Source: JAJRXG01 sp964640065
Lineage (GTDB): Bacteria > Bacteroidota > Bacteroidia > Chitinophagales > Saprospiraceae
NCBI GenBank assembly: GCA_964640065.1
Contig: CAZXIE010000003.1
Location: 1-64,000, forward strand
Reading direction: 5' to 3'
Length of the DNA: 64,000 bases
Shown: positions 1 to 7,784 of the stretch, piece after piece
Layout of the letters: the number at the start of each line of letters is the position of its first letter
How positions within the stretch are numbered: the stretch's first letter is position 1
Made by a program: the position numbers and the translations under genes
The notes under the pieces: generated by a model
Database searches by the model: none
What the model was told of the DNA's origin: nothing
Seen by the model: the letters and a program-made list of their open reading frames with translations, nothing else

Positions 1-2
1 GA

Positions 3-497
3 TTTGAAGTTGGATTACATCCCAGCTTTATGTCTTATCAGGATGCTGATCAAACACAAGTAGAATTTGATAAACTCAGGAGCCATGCTGATCAACTATC
101 CATAGGACAAGAAACGTGGGGCGGTAGACAGCATTTCCTACGTTGGGACCCTACCAAGACTATGCATAACTTGGAAACAGCGGAGTTAGACTACGATTCC
201 ACTCTAGGATACGCCGAACACGTAGGATTCCGAACAGGCACAACTCATGATCATCGTCTTTTTGATCCAATCAATAGAAGAGAAATGAACTTAGTCGAGC
301 GCCCTCTCATGCTGATGGATGTCACCCTCGTTGATAGTCACTATATGGGTTATGGTTATACTGAGAAAGCATATGAAACTGTGGCTTCACTCAAAGAGCA
401 ATGTGCGCTCTACGGTGGCAACTTTAACTTCCTTTGGCATAATTCTCACCTTTTACTTGATGAAGACAAGGCCTTATTTGAATATTGCTTGAGCTAG
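3..497 (+). CDS. polysaccharide deacetylase-like protein, 5'-truncated by window edge
   Basis: The frame is open from the window edge, so the N-terminus is missing and about 164 residues remain. The visible start reads F-E-V-G-L-H-P-S-F, followed by R-Q-H-F-L-R-W at visible residues 42-48 and a later F-R-T-G-T segment. The G-L-H-P-S and R-x-H-x-L-R motifs are what I know from Bacteroidota polysaccharide deacetylase family proteins (carbohydrate esterase 4-like fold), where they form the C-terminal half of the catalytic barrel. The metal-binding aspartate of such enzymes would lie upstream of the window. It likely acts on cell-surface or envelope polysaccharide. It ends 79 bp before the cupin gene. 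The family call rests on half a protein. Confidence 0.7.
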   Translation, partial: FEVGLHPSFMSYQDADQTQVEFDKLRSHADQLSIGQETWGGRQHFLRWDPTKTMHNLETAELDYDSTLGYAEHVGFRTGTTHDHRLFDPINRREMNLVERPLMLMDVTLVDSHYMGYGYTEKAYETVASLKEQCALYGGNFNFLWHNSHLLLDEDKALFEYCLS

Positions 498-576
498 AGT
501 ATAACTGTTACTAGTCGGAAGTATATTATCATTGTTCTAACTGCTTCACGATATATTAAGATCACAATTGTTTGAT

Positions 577-900
577 ATGCCATTTCACAAGATTGATTCT
601 CTTACGACACAGCCGATCATACCTGGCTTCTTAGGTCGAATGATACACATGGAGACTATGACTTTTTCACATTGGACCGTAGAAAAAGGAGCAGAATTAC
701 CTGCACATAGCCACCCTCATGAGCAAATCTCTCTGCTGATAAAAGGGAAGTTCGGATTTACGCTAGATGGAGAATATCGAGAAGTAACTCCTGGTATGGT
801 AGTTATCATACCGAGTAATGCAAAACATAAAGGGACCGCTTTAGAAGACTGTGAGATAGTGGATATCTTCAGCCCTGTGAGAGAAGATTATAAGCTGTGA
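577..900 (+). CDS. small cupin-domain protein
   Basis: A 107-residue single-domain cupin. The first cupin motif is H-S-H-P-H-E-Q, about residues 44-50, with the usual metal-ligand spacing. The second contains P-S-N-A-K-H-K-G, giving the third histidine, around residues 87-94. A glycine-rich turn, V-T-P-G-M-V, sits between. I chose the ATG at 577; an in-frame TTG at 568 would add three residues. Such proteins bind a metal and a small ligand or act as sensors or isomerases; the substrate cannot be read from the sequence. It lies 34 bp upstream of the DUF5706-like gene on the same strand and may be co-transcribed with it. Confidence 0.85.
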   Translation: MPFHKIDSLTTQPIIPGFLGRMIHMETMTFSHWTVEKGAELPAHSHPHEQISLLIKGKFGFTLDGEYREVTPGMVVIIPSNAKHKGTALEDCEIVDIFSPVREDYKL

Positions 901-934
901 AGTATATGATCTAGCTATTGATTACTTTTGAAGT

Positions 935-1507
935 ATGAGTGATGGTGCTGGATCAAAAAAGAATAAAAAGTTGTCTAAAGATGTACTTAACATCATAAGG
1001 ACAACCATGCGTAATAATATAGACCTCACGCACATAGCAGATAACAAGGCCAATGTCCTGTTGAGTTTGAGTGCGTTGATGATGACTTTTCTCGTCCCTT
1101 TCTTAATTCCTTACCTGGATGTGGTCAAGCACTATATGCTTTGGTTACCCATGTTGATACTTGTTATCACATCTCTGATTACCATCTATCTTACTACGCT
1201 AGTTCTGAAGCCAGGTAAGTTCTACCAAAATGTCGAGAACCTAGAAAAAGGTAGAAGAATCAGCCCATTCTTTTTTGGTAATTTCTACAAGATGACTGCT
1301 GATGAATATCGGGATTATATAGATGCCGAGATAGAAGAGGGAAGATCAGTGAGAACTCATGTCACCGCGGATTTTTACTATGTGGGAGCGAGGCTAGGTC
1401 GCAAGATGGAGTTGATGAGGATTGCTTTCAACATCTTTATGATTGGATTTTTCACGGCTATTATACTTTCTGGTGTGCTCTTTATAGTAAGACCGGATAT
1501 GGTCTAG
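935..1507 (+). CDS. Pycsar effector-like (PycTM / DUF5706) membrane protein
   Basis: This 190-residue protein has a basic lysine-rich N-terminus, then N-N-I-D-L-T-H-I-A-D-N-K-A-N-V-L-L-S (about residues 28-45). Two adjacent transmembrane helices follow (about 44-62 and 68-90), and a third lies near the C-terminus (about 163-185). The A-D-N-K-A-N-x-L-L-S motif ahead of paired helices is the hallmark I know from PycTM, the membrane effector of Pycsar antiphage systems, which responds to cyclic UMP or CMP and disrupts the inner membrane. No cyclase gene is next to it: the neighbours are a cupin upstream and a convergent hydrolase downstream. It is therefore an orphan here, and a housekeeping role is equally possible. 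Confidence 0.7.
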   Translation: MSDGAGSKKNKKLSKDVLNIIRTTMRNNIDLTHIADNKANVLLSLSALMMTFLVPFLIPYLDVVKHYMLWLPMLILVITSLITIYLTTLVLKPGKFYQNVENLEKGRRISPFFFGNFYKMTADEYRDYIDAEIEEGRSVRTHVTADFYYVGARLGRKMELMRIAFNIFMIGFFTAIILSGVLFIVRPDMV

Positions 1508-1510
1508 ATC

Positions 1511-1523
1511 ATTTACGTAAGTG
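1511..1523 (+). repeat. dispersed GNRA motif, copy 1
   Basis: Sequence ATTTACGTAAGTG (pair A/T, loop GTAA). It lies in the gap between two convergent genes. See the finding on the dispersed 13-base motif. Confidence 0.85.
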
Positions 1524-1546
1524 ATCACACTTGATGCATACTAAGA

Positions 1547-2341
1547 TCACCTAACGGTGGCTAACTGTCCCAGATAGGTGCGTATAGAAGGATGAAATAT
1601 CGCTCTCCTATGGCTTACATCTTGTAAGCTGAAGAATTTGATTTTATCGCCATGCTCTGCGTACATCTGTTCCGAATGCTCATACGGAATCACCTCATCT
1701 TCGGTGCCATGAAAGATGGCCACTTGACCTTGATACGTCTCCAGATAGTCGGTATTGTTGAGAGGATACTTCAGTAAGAAGTCTGGGATGATCGGGAAGA
1801 TGCCATCTTTGAGATCTTCGATACTCGTATATGGAGCGATTAATATCAGCGACTCCGCGTCGTACTTATTAGCCAGATATGAGGCTATGCCGCTCCCAAG
1901 CGAATACCCTGCGACCCATATAGGCTGATCAGGGTGGTGCGACTCTAACCACTTGTAGACCGCGTCCATGTCCGACTCGAGTTGATCGAGACTTTCTATC
2001 TCGCCCTCGCTCTTCCCATATCCACGATAATCGATCAATAATACATCCATACCATACCCGTCAAATGACTCCGCTTGGCGCTGACACCATCTCGTATTTC
2101 CTCTATTTCCATGCAGATAGAGTATGGCACCTTCTGAGTTCTTCGCTTCCTCATATAAACCATGAAGCTGTGTATCCTCATCTACGTCGATAAAGACTTC
2201 CTTGCCCCATCGATATGAAGTATGCTCGTCAAGAGGTGTCGGCCTGAAGATGATATCATCCTGTATGATGTATAAAACCGTGCATCCCAACACATATATG
2301 CCAAGAAGAGCTGTTCCAATTATTTTGAGAAACTTTGTCAT
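1547..2341 (-). CDS. alpha/beta hydrolase (ABHD13/serine aminopeptidase-like)
   Basis: A 264-residue protein with an N-terminal hydrophobic anchor (about residues 5-26) and an alpha/beta-hydrolase core. The sequence shows the oxyanion-side L-H-G-N-R-G-N segment, the nucleophile elbow G-Y-S-L-G (about residue 146), an H-G-T-E-D-E-V-I-P acid motif and a final D-V-S-H-R histidine. This is a complete Ser-Asp-His triad of the usual length for the family of membrane-anchored esterases/peptidases annotated as alpha/beta hydrolases. The substrate is unknown. It converges with the DUF5706-like gene upstream in coordinates and starts with ATG. Confidence 0.88.
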   Translation of the reverse strand: MTKFLKIIGTALLGIYVLGCTVLYIIQDDIIFRPTPLDEHTSYRWGKEVFIDVDEDTQLHGLYEEAKNSEGAILYLHGNRGNTRWCQRQAESFDGYGMDVLLIDYRGYGKSEGEIESLDQLESDMDAVYKWLESHHPDQPIWVAGYSLGSGIASYLANKYDAESLILIAPYTSIEDLKDGIFPIIPDFLLKYPLNNTDYLETYQGQVAIFHGTEDEVIPYEHSEQMYAEHGDKIKFFSLQDVSHRRAIFHPSIRTYLGQLATVR

Positions 2342-2392
2342 CGGTCATAATCTAACGAGACAGATAGAGGGCTATTATCATGAGCCATATTC

Positions 2393-2405
2393 CACTTTCG
2401 TAAAT
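2393..2405 (-). repeat. dispersed GNRA motif, copy 2
   Basis: ATTTACGAAAGTG on the minus strand (pair A/T, loop GAAA). It is intergenic, between divergent genes. Confidence 0.85.
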
Positions 2406-2491
2406 GAGTCTTTCTACATCATATATATACATATCCTATATATGAGCACGACTGCTTATCTTGTTATCTCTAATCAATAGAAAGGATCAAT

Positions 2492-3148
2492 ATGTCATTA
2501 CCAACGTGGGCCACAGTCATCGGAGTAGTTATGCTGCTTTTTGGCGGATGTGGAGTTCTACAGAATGTCCAGAAGATTAATACTCCTAGCTCTTTAGATG
2601 AGATGTCAGGACAGTTCGAGAATATTGAACAAGAGATGAGTAAAGAACTAGGCAGGGCAAAAGGAGACCTTACTGATGCCAGTAGTGATATGGATAGTTC
2701 TTCATCCGAAGTCGAGAGGGAGTATGAGCCACTTAGTGAAGAAGATAGTGCAGGCATAGCTATGGTTGAAGGTCTATTTGGATCTTTGGATAATATGCTC
2801 ACCTTTTCTGATTATTATAAAAAGTGGATCGTTAGACTTGGTATCATTGGTTTGCTGGCTTCGATCTTTTATGCCATAGCAGGTCTGTTGATTATCATGG
2901 GCAAAAAGTATGGAGTGAAGGTGTGTTTAGCAGCTTTGATAGCGAGTACTGTTTCTGTGATATTTCAGATCGTCATTATTACGATGGATAAAGAAAGTGG
3001 TATGGCTGCTAAAGCTGGAAATATCACGAACTACTTCGTCATCTTCGTTAATATCATCCTCTTTATCATTATCATGGCTTCAGACAAATCCTACTTCGAT
3101 GAAGGATATGCAGGGAATTTAGATGGAGCAATAGATGAACTAGTATGA
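2492..3148 (+). CDS. hypothetical four-helix membrane protein
   Basis: A 218-residue protein with no family I recognise. It has an N-terminal hydrophobic segment (about residues 6-24) and then a hydrophilic acidic stretch rich in Ser, Asp and Glu (about 40-85). Three further transmembrane helices follow (about 112-136, 142-165 and 178-198). The topology suggests an inner-membrane protein with one sizeable soluble loop after the first helix. Its stop codon overlaps the start of the next gene (ATGA), so the two are translationally coupled and probably work together. Confidence 0.85.
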   Translation: MSLPTWATVIGVVMLLFGGCGVLQNVQKINTPSSLDEMSGQFENIEQEMSKELGRAKGDLTDASSDMDSSSSEVEREYEPLSEEDSAGIAMVEGLFGSLDNMLTFSDYYKKWIVRLGIIGLLASIFYAIAGLLIIMGKKYGVKVCLAALIASTVSVIFQIVIITMDKESGMAAKAGNITNYFVIFVNIILFIIIMASDKSYFDEGYAGNLDGAIDELV

Positions 3149-3687
3149 GAAAACTTATTACAGCTTTTTTACTCCTGATTTCTTGGTTCTTATCGAGTCA
3201 GCATACTGGTGACCTTTCTGCCGAATTACAAATCTACCCGACAGGTATCATCCCTGGGATCTCATATGACCATCACATCGGAGCCTCTGCCGCACTTACT
3301 TTTCGGCTAGGTGCTAACATCTTTGATCATCGAGATCTTGGTGTACAAGATGAAGAGGAGGGTAGTGGATTTGGTGGATCCGTTGGGTATAGGAAGTACT
3401 TCTCTGACAGCCGTGCCAGTTGGAACTGGGGGATTAGGACAGATGTGTGGTTTAGTGATGTGGAGTGGGCCAACGTTGGTACTCAAGGAGGATCAGAGAT
3501 AGGAGAGACTTCGATCACAGTGATACAACCCACAGCCTCTCTAGGATATACCTTCTTAACTGATGGCGGCTTCTTTATCTCACCAGCGATAAGCTTTGGA
3601 TTTGAGTGGAACGTCCGGACCGTCGGCGAGCCTACAGGTGAAGGCTCTATTATATTGATCGGTATACAAGCTGGTAAGAGGTTCTAA
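3145..3687 (+). CDS. predicted outer-membrane beta-barrel protein
   Basis: A 180-residue protein with a signal peptide (M-R-K-L-I-T-A-F-L-L-L, cleavage near residue 19). The mature chain has alternating aromatic/hydrophobic strands and Gly-rich turns, such as G-G-S-V-G-Y-R-K-Y-F and a final G-I-Q-A-G-K-R-F. The terminal aromatic residue and strand pattern are typical of small OmpA/OmpW-type eight-stranded barrels in Bacteroidota. The exact family is not recognisable. Its ATG overlaps the stop of the preceding membrane-protein gene by four bases. It converges with the uridine kinase gene. Confidence 0.8.
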   Translation: MRKLITAFLLLISWFLSSQHTGDLSAELQIYPTGIIPGISYDHHIGASAALTFRLGANIFDHRDLGVQDEEEGSGFGGSVGYRKYFSDSRASWNWGIRTDVWFSDVEWANVGTQGGSEIGETSITVIQPTASLGYTFLTDGGFFISPAISFGFEWNVRTVGEPTGEGSIILIGIQAGKRF

Positions 3688-3711
3688 CAAGTGGTTACCA
3701 ACTCAAGCAAT

Positions 3712-4323
3712 TTAGATTTGTTCATCGATTTTGTCTCGGATAACTCTTAATCCTTCATCTAGACTTTCTCGATTGTCAACTAACAGATCCATGGAAGTCT
3801 TATGTGGCGAGATATATTTTATATAGGCGGGCTCGACATGCCCCATATATCTATAGTGTGTTTCTTCCTCAGTATAATTTCTTTCTTCGACATCTCTCTT
3901 GAGCCTTCGCTCATAGGCTATATCTAGAGGTAGATCTACCATGACTTTGTAATCTAGAAGAGAGCTCACCTCTTCATAGTGATAGATGAATAATCCCTCA
4001 ACTATAACAACAGGAGCGCTCTTGATAACGACCTCATCTGAGCTTCCTTCGATCGTGTAGTCATAAGTCCGTATGAGGATATCTTCTCCAGCAGCAAGTT
4101 TTTTCAGATCGTCACAAAACTTGCTTTTGACAAATGAATCAGGGAGATCAAAGTTCTTGATTCCTTTTTCATCTAGGCATTGATCATCGCTTGACTTGTA
4201 ATAGTTGTCCATGGTATGGATAGTAACCCTTTCAGGTCCATAGGCTTGCTGTATCAAGCGGACGAGAGAAGTCTTGCCACTTCCACTCCGACCAGTTACT
4301 CCTATAACATATGGTTGAGCCAA
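3712..4323 (-). CDS. udk: uridine kinase-like P-loop kinase
   Basis: A 203-residue P-loop kinase of the uridine/cytidine kinase family, which phosphorylates pyrimidine nucleosides for salvage. Walker A is G-V-T-G-R-S-G-S-G-K-T (residues 8-18). It is followed by M-D-N-Y-Y, the family's substrate-loop motif, a Walker-B-like V-V-I-V-E-G-L-F segment, and an R-R-L-K-R-D lid motif. Length matches the family. The start codon is TTG: the next in-frame ATG is at residue 38, past the P-loop, so the TTG five bases after the tyrS stop is the only sensible start. This tight spacing implies an operon and translational coupling with tyrS. Confidence 0.88.
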   Translation of the reverse strand: MAQPYVIGVTGRSGSGKTSLVRLIQQAYGPERVTIHTMDNYYKSSDDQCLDEKGIKNFDLPDSFVKSKFCDDLKKLAAGEDILIRTYDYTIEGSSDEVVIKSAPVVIVEGLFIYHYEEVSSLLDYKVMVDLPLDIAYERRLKRDVEERNYTEEETHYRYMGHVEPAYIKYISPHKTSMDLLVDNRESLDEGLRVIRDKIDEQI

Positions 4324-4328
4324 CGTGA

Positions 4329-5600
4329 TTACTTGATAGAGATGAGAAATTTATTTTTCTTACCATTCTCGATCATGATATGGCTACCATGCAGTAGATC
4401 TTCACTCGTGACCATGTGGGCAGGGTCTGAGACCTTCACTTTGTTGATAGAGAGGGCATTGTTTTGCACTGCGCGTTTGACATCTCCCTTTGAGCTACAT
4501 ATATCAGTATGATCTGATAGTAACTCACCCAGACTTACCTGGTTGCTGATGATATCTCCTTGTATCTCAAAACTTGGGATCTCCTGACCGATGGTTTGTA
4601 AAGACATTTGCGAAAGCGATCTAAGCATCTCTGGCGAAGCCTTTTTATTAAAGAGTATCTCCGATACATCCTTCACAGCTTTGAAGTCTTCCTGCCCATG
4701 TATCCGCACAGTTAGTTCTTCGGCTAGGATTTTTTTCAAACTCCTAGGGTCGGTGGATTGCTCAAGATCTTCGATCTCACTTCTTTCTTTGAAGGAAAAG
4801 TACCTCATGAACTTGGGGAGATCTGCGTCATCTGCATTGAGCCAAAACTGATAGAACTTATAAGGAGAAGTCAGCTTTCGGTCGAGCCAAATATTCCCCT
4901 CCTCGGACTTGCCAAACTTCTTACCGTCAGCCTTAGTCAGCAGTGGAGTCGTTATGGCATAAGCTTTTCCCCCTTCTATATTCCTTCTGATGAACTCAGT
5001 ACCTGATGTGATATTCCCCCATTGATCGGAGCCACCCATCTGTATGCGGCAGTCATGCTTTCTATAGAGAGCTAGAAAGTCATTGGCCTGAAGAAGCTGA
5101 TAACTGAACTCGGTAAAGCTCAAGCCAGTCTCAAGACGATTCTTGACACTGTCTTTGCTCATCATATAGTTGACGGTGAGATTCTTGCCTACATCTCTCA
5201 AGAAGTCGAGGATGTTCATCTCCTTGTAGAAGTCATGGTTGTTCACCATGAGAGCCTTGTTAGGACCATCAGTAAAGTTGAGGAACTTGGCAGCTTGTTC
5301 TTTTTGAAAAGATAGATTGTGATCTAGTTCTTCTTCAGTTTTTAGCTTTCGCTCTTTGTCTTTGCCACTGGGATCACCTATCCTACCAGTCGCACCACCT
5401 AACAAGAAGATAGGTTGATGACCACTCTTTTGCCAGAAAGCGAGGATCATAAGCTGCACGTAGTTACCTATCGTCAGAGATGGTGCCGTAGGGTCGAATC
5501 CGATATAACCTGTGCGCATACCTCCTGCTAAATATTCCTTGATACCTGGAGTGCTGTCGTGAAGCATACCTCGCCATTCAAGCTCTTCTATAAAATCCAT
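4329..5600 (-). CDS. tyrS: tyrosyl-tRNA synthetase
   Basis: A 423-residue class I aminoacyl-tRNA synthetase that charges tRNA-Tyr with tyrosine. Visible features are G-F-D-P-T-A-P-S-L-T-I-G-N-Y near the N-terminus, G-G-A-T-G-R-I-G-D-P-S-G-K, Q-M-G-G-S-D-Q-W-G-N-I and the KMSKS-equivalent K-F-G-K-S. A C-terminal S4-like RNA-binding domain carries the V-K-R-A-V-Q-N-N-A-L segment. The HIGH motif reads T-I-G-N, with both histidine positions changed; I cannot tell from one sequence whether this is normal in the lineage. It starts with ATG and is followed five bases later by the uridine kinase gene. A perfect -7 box (TACTTTTG) lies 20 bases upstream. Confidence 0.95.
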   Translation of the reverse strand: MDFIEELEWRGMLHDSTPGIKEYLAGGMRTGYIGFDPTAPSLTIGNYVQLMILAFWQKSGHQPIFLLGGATGRIGDPSGKDKERKLKTEEELDHNLSFQKEQAAKFLNFTDGPNKALMVNNHDFYKEMNILDFLRDVGKNLTVNYMMSKDSVKNRLETGLSFTEFSYQLLQANDFLALYRKHDCRIQMGGSDQWGNITSGTEFIRRNIEGGKAYAITTPLLTKADGKKFGKSEEGNIWLDRKLTSPYKFYQFWLNADDADLPKFMRYFSFKERSEIEDLEQSTDPRSLKKILAEELTVRIHGQEDFKAVKDVSEILFNKKASPEMLRSLSQMSLQTIGQEIPSFEIQGDIISNQVSLGELLSDHTDICSSKGDVKRAVQNNALSINKVKVSDPAHMVTSEDLLHGSHIMIENGKKNKFLISIK

Positions 5601-5619
5601 ATCGGTTACTGATAAGCCG

Positions 5620-5627
5620 CAAAAGTA
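5620..5627 (-). promoter_or_regulatory. Bacteroidota -7 box for the tyrS-udk operon
   Basis: On the minus strand this reads TACTTTTG, an exact match to the Bacteroidota primary sigma -7 consensus TAnnTTTG, 20 bases upstream of the tyrS ATG. I do not see a convincing -33 TTG at the usual spacing, so this is a partial match. Confidence 0.45.
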
Positions 5628-5704
5628 AGCAATCTCTTATCCTCTTAGACTGTATCAAGTCCTATCATTTCGTGGCGCAAATTCATTTATCTTGCCGCAC
5701 TCTA

Positions 5705-7000
5705 ATGCAATTTGAGCGATATATAGCTAATAGGATAGGGGAGAGTACTGCAGGTACATTTTCCGGTAGAATTATGAAGATAGCCATCGCGGCTATCGCA
5801 CTCAGTATGATGGTGATGATCGTGACGACTACCATCATCACTGGATTCAAGAATCAAATCTCCGAGAAAGTCTTTAATTTTTGGGGCCATATCCATATCA
5901 CGGATGGTCTGTCTGGTGATTCTTTTGAGCTAGTTCCTCTGAATGCAGAACCATCCCTCATAGATACCATCAAGCGAATTAAGTCCATCTCTTACGCTCG
6001 CCCAACCGATCAGGACATATATGGGCTAGAAGTGCCTATCACTAATTCTCAAGGTGGAGTGGCACATGTAGAGTCATTTATCGTTGTACCAAGCATCGTG
6101 GCAGATAAGAAACAATTTGAAGGCCTTTTGATGAAAGGAGTTGGAGTTGATTACGATATCGCTCGGATGTCTAGTTATATGAAGGAAGGCGAGTTTGTCG
6201 ATCTGAGTTCTACCGAACCTTCTAGAGACATGGTCGTATCTCAACGCACAGCTAGCCGCATGGGCTATGAAGTAGGTCAGCGTGTCAATGTCAACTTCAT
6301 GCTAGATGAAGAGCCAGTCAAAAGACAATTTACGATATCAGGAGTTTATAACACTGGCCTCGACGAGTATGATCGCAGGTTTGCATTAATCGATAGTAGG
6401 GTGCTCCAAGAGATATTAGGATGGTCCCCGAACCAAGTGTCTGGACTTGAGGTATTCGTAGATGACCCAAGAGATACTGAGCTCATTAATGACTTTATTT
6501 ACTTCGAGTTACTGCCGCCAGCTACCTATAGTGAGACGGTTAAAAGTAAATTCGGCCAGATCTTTCATTGGCTAGAGCTTACACATATTAATGAACGCGT
6601 CATCATCATCTTGATGACTCTCGTAGCACTTATCAATATGGTCACTGCTCTTATCATCTTTGTGCTAGAGCGCACTAGGATGATCGGTATACTCAAAGCT
6701 GTCGGGGCAACTAACTGGTCGGTCCGTATGATATTTATCATCAGCGCAGCTAGAATTATCATCAAGGGAGTGATATTGGGTAATATCATTGCTATTGTTC
6801 TCTGCCTTATTCAAAAGTATACTGGCCTTGTGAAGCTGAGAGAGGCCGACTACTATCTGAGTGAGGTGCCGATAGAGTTTGATCTTTGGTCCATAATATT
6901 GATCAATGTGGGTACCGTCCTAGTGGTAGTAGTCTTTATGACCATACCTAGCCTAGTGGTATCTCAGATATCACCTATAAAAACGATCCAGTTTAAGTAG
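5705..7000 (+). CDS. FtsX-like ABC transporter permease (LolC/LolE/MacB type)
   Basis: A 431-residue permease. It begins M-Q-F-E-R-Y-I-A-N-R-I, has a first transmembrane helix at about residues 26-49, a large periplasmic MacB-PCD-like domain (about 50-290), then three helices in the FtsX domain (about 300-330, 350-385 and 400-425). This is the layout of lipoprotein-releasing LolC/LolE permeases. The cognate ATPase is not in the window. I prefer the ATG at 5705 over an upstream GTG at 5672, because the extra residues look non-native and the Bacteroidota homologues I know begin at F-E-x-x-I-A-x-R. It converges with infC with only 14 bases between stop codons. Confidence 0.85.
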   Translation: MQFERYIANRIGESTAGTFSGRIMKIAIAAIALSMMVMIVTTTIITGFKNQISEKVFNFWGHIHITDGLSGDSFELVPLNAEPSLIDTIKRIKSISYARPTDQDIYGLEVPITNSQGGVAHVESFIVVPSIVADKKQFEGLLMKGVGVDYDIARMSSYMKEGEFVDLSSTEPSRDMVVSQRTASRMGYEVGQRVNVNFMLDEEPVKRQFTISGVYNTGLDEYDRRFALIDSRVLQEILGWSPNQVSGLEVFVDDPRDTELINDFIYFELLPPATYSETVKSKFGQIFHWLELTHINERVIIILMTLVALINMVTALIIFVLERTRMIGILKAVGATNWSVRMIFIISAARIIIKGVILGNIIAIVLCLIQKYTGLVKLREADYYLSEVPIEFDLWSIILINVGTVLVVVVFMTIPSLVVSQISPIKTIQFK

Positions 7001-7003
7001 TCT

Positions 7004-7029
7004 AGAAGAAGAGGTTACTTCTTCTTTTT
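7004..7029 (+). terminator. possible terminator of the FtsX-like gene
   Basis: AGAAGAAG at 7004-7011 pairs with CTTCTTCT at 7018-7025 and runs into five T residues. The hairpin overlaps the lysine-rich 3' end of infC, so coding constraint may explain part of it. Confidence 0.35.
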
Positions 7030-7611
7030 CTTGAGTGGACTGATCATCACGTTCATCCGTCTTCCTTCAAGCTTAGGAAGGTTTTCTACAGCGCCGTGTT
7101 CTTCGAGCTCCTTGATAAATCTAAGTAATAGAAGTTCTCCTCTGTCTTTGAATACGATACTTCTTCCTCTGAAATGTACATAAGCCTTCACCTTACAGTT
7201 CTCATCTAAAAACTTCTTGGCATGGCGGAGTTTAAAGTTAAAGTCATGATCATCTGTATTAGGACCAAATCTAATTTCCTTGATTACAGTCTTAACAGTT
7301 TTTGCCTTTAGCTCTTTGGCTTTTTTCTTTCTGTTGTAAAGAAACTTTTGATAGTCTATGATCTTACAGACCGGTGGATCTGCCTTTGGGCTTATCTCTA
7401 CAAGATCTAATTCCATCTCTTTGGCCCAATCTAGGACTTCTTTGGTTTGATACACTTCGGGTTCGATAGTGCGTCCAGCTGCGGCACTGATAGCTTCCAT
7501 CTCGTCATTGTCGCCAACTAACCTGACGATAGGGACCCGGATAAATTGGTTAATTCTGAATTCTGGTTCTTTCTTAACCGGTTTAAATGATCGTCTTCTG
7601 CCTTTTCTCAA
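7015..7611 (-). CDS. infC: translation initiation factor IF-3
   Basis: A 198-residue IF-3, which binds the 30S subunit and proofreads initiation. The N-domain begins near residue 18 with E-F-R-I-N-Q-F-I-R-V-P and V-R-L-V-G-D-N. The lysine-rich linker reads Y-N-R-K-K-K-A-K-E-L, and the C-domain includes K-E-I-R-F-G-P-N and ends in five lysines. The start codon must be non-ATG: the frame is closed by TAA eleven bases upstream of the TTG at 7611, and the first in-frame ATG is residue 38, inside the conserved N-domain. Rare start codons on infC are the known basis of IF-3 autoregulation. The usual partners rpmI and rplT do not follow it here. Confidence 0.93.
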   Translation of the reverse strand: MRKGRRRSFKPVKKEPEFRINQFIRVPIVRLVGDNDEMEAISAAAGRTIEPEVYQTKEVLDWAKEMELDLVEISPKADPPVCKIIDYQKFLYNRKKKAKELKAKTVKTVIKEIRFGPNTDDHDFNFKLRHAKKFLDENCKVKAYVHFRGRSIVFKDRGELLLLRFIKELEEHGAVENLPKLEGRRMNVMISPLKKKKK

Positions 7612-7784
7612 ATGTTTTTGTTAATGTGAATAAAGTGGTCTTTCTTTTACTGTACAATAATAGTCAATTGTAATAAAGTTCCTGCCTATAGGTATTCCTA
7701 TAAGTATACAGGTCTGTCAATAAGGATGAATTGAAACTTATATCAACCTTAGTTCTCGAAAGATAAGATGCTAGAATGAAAGAT

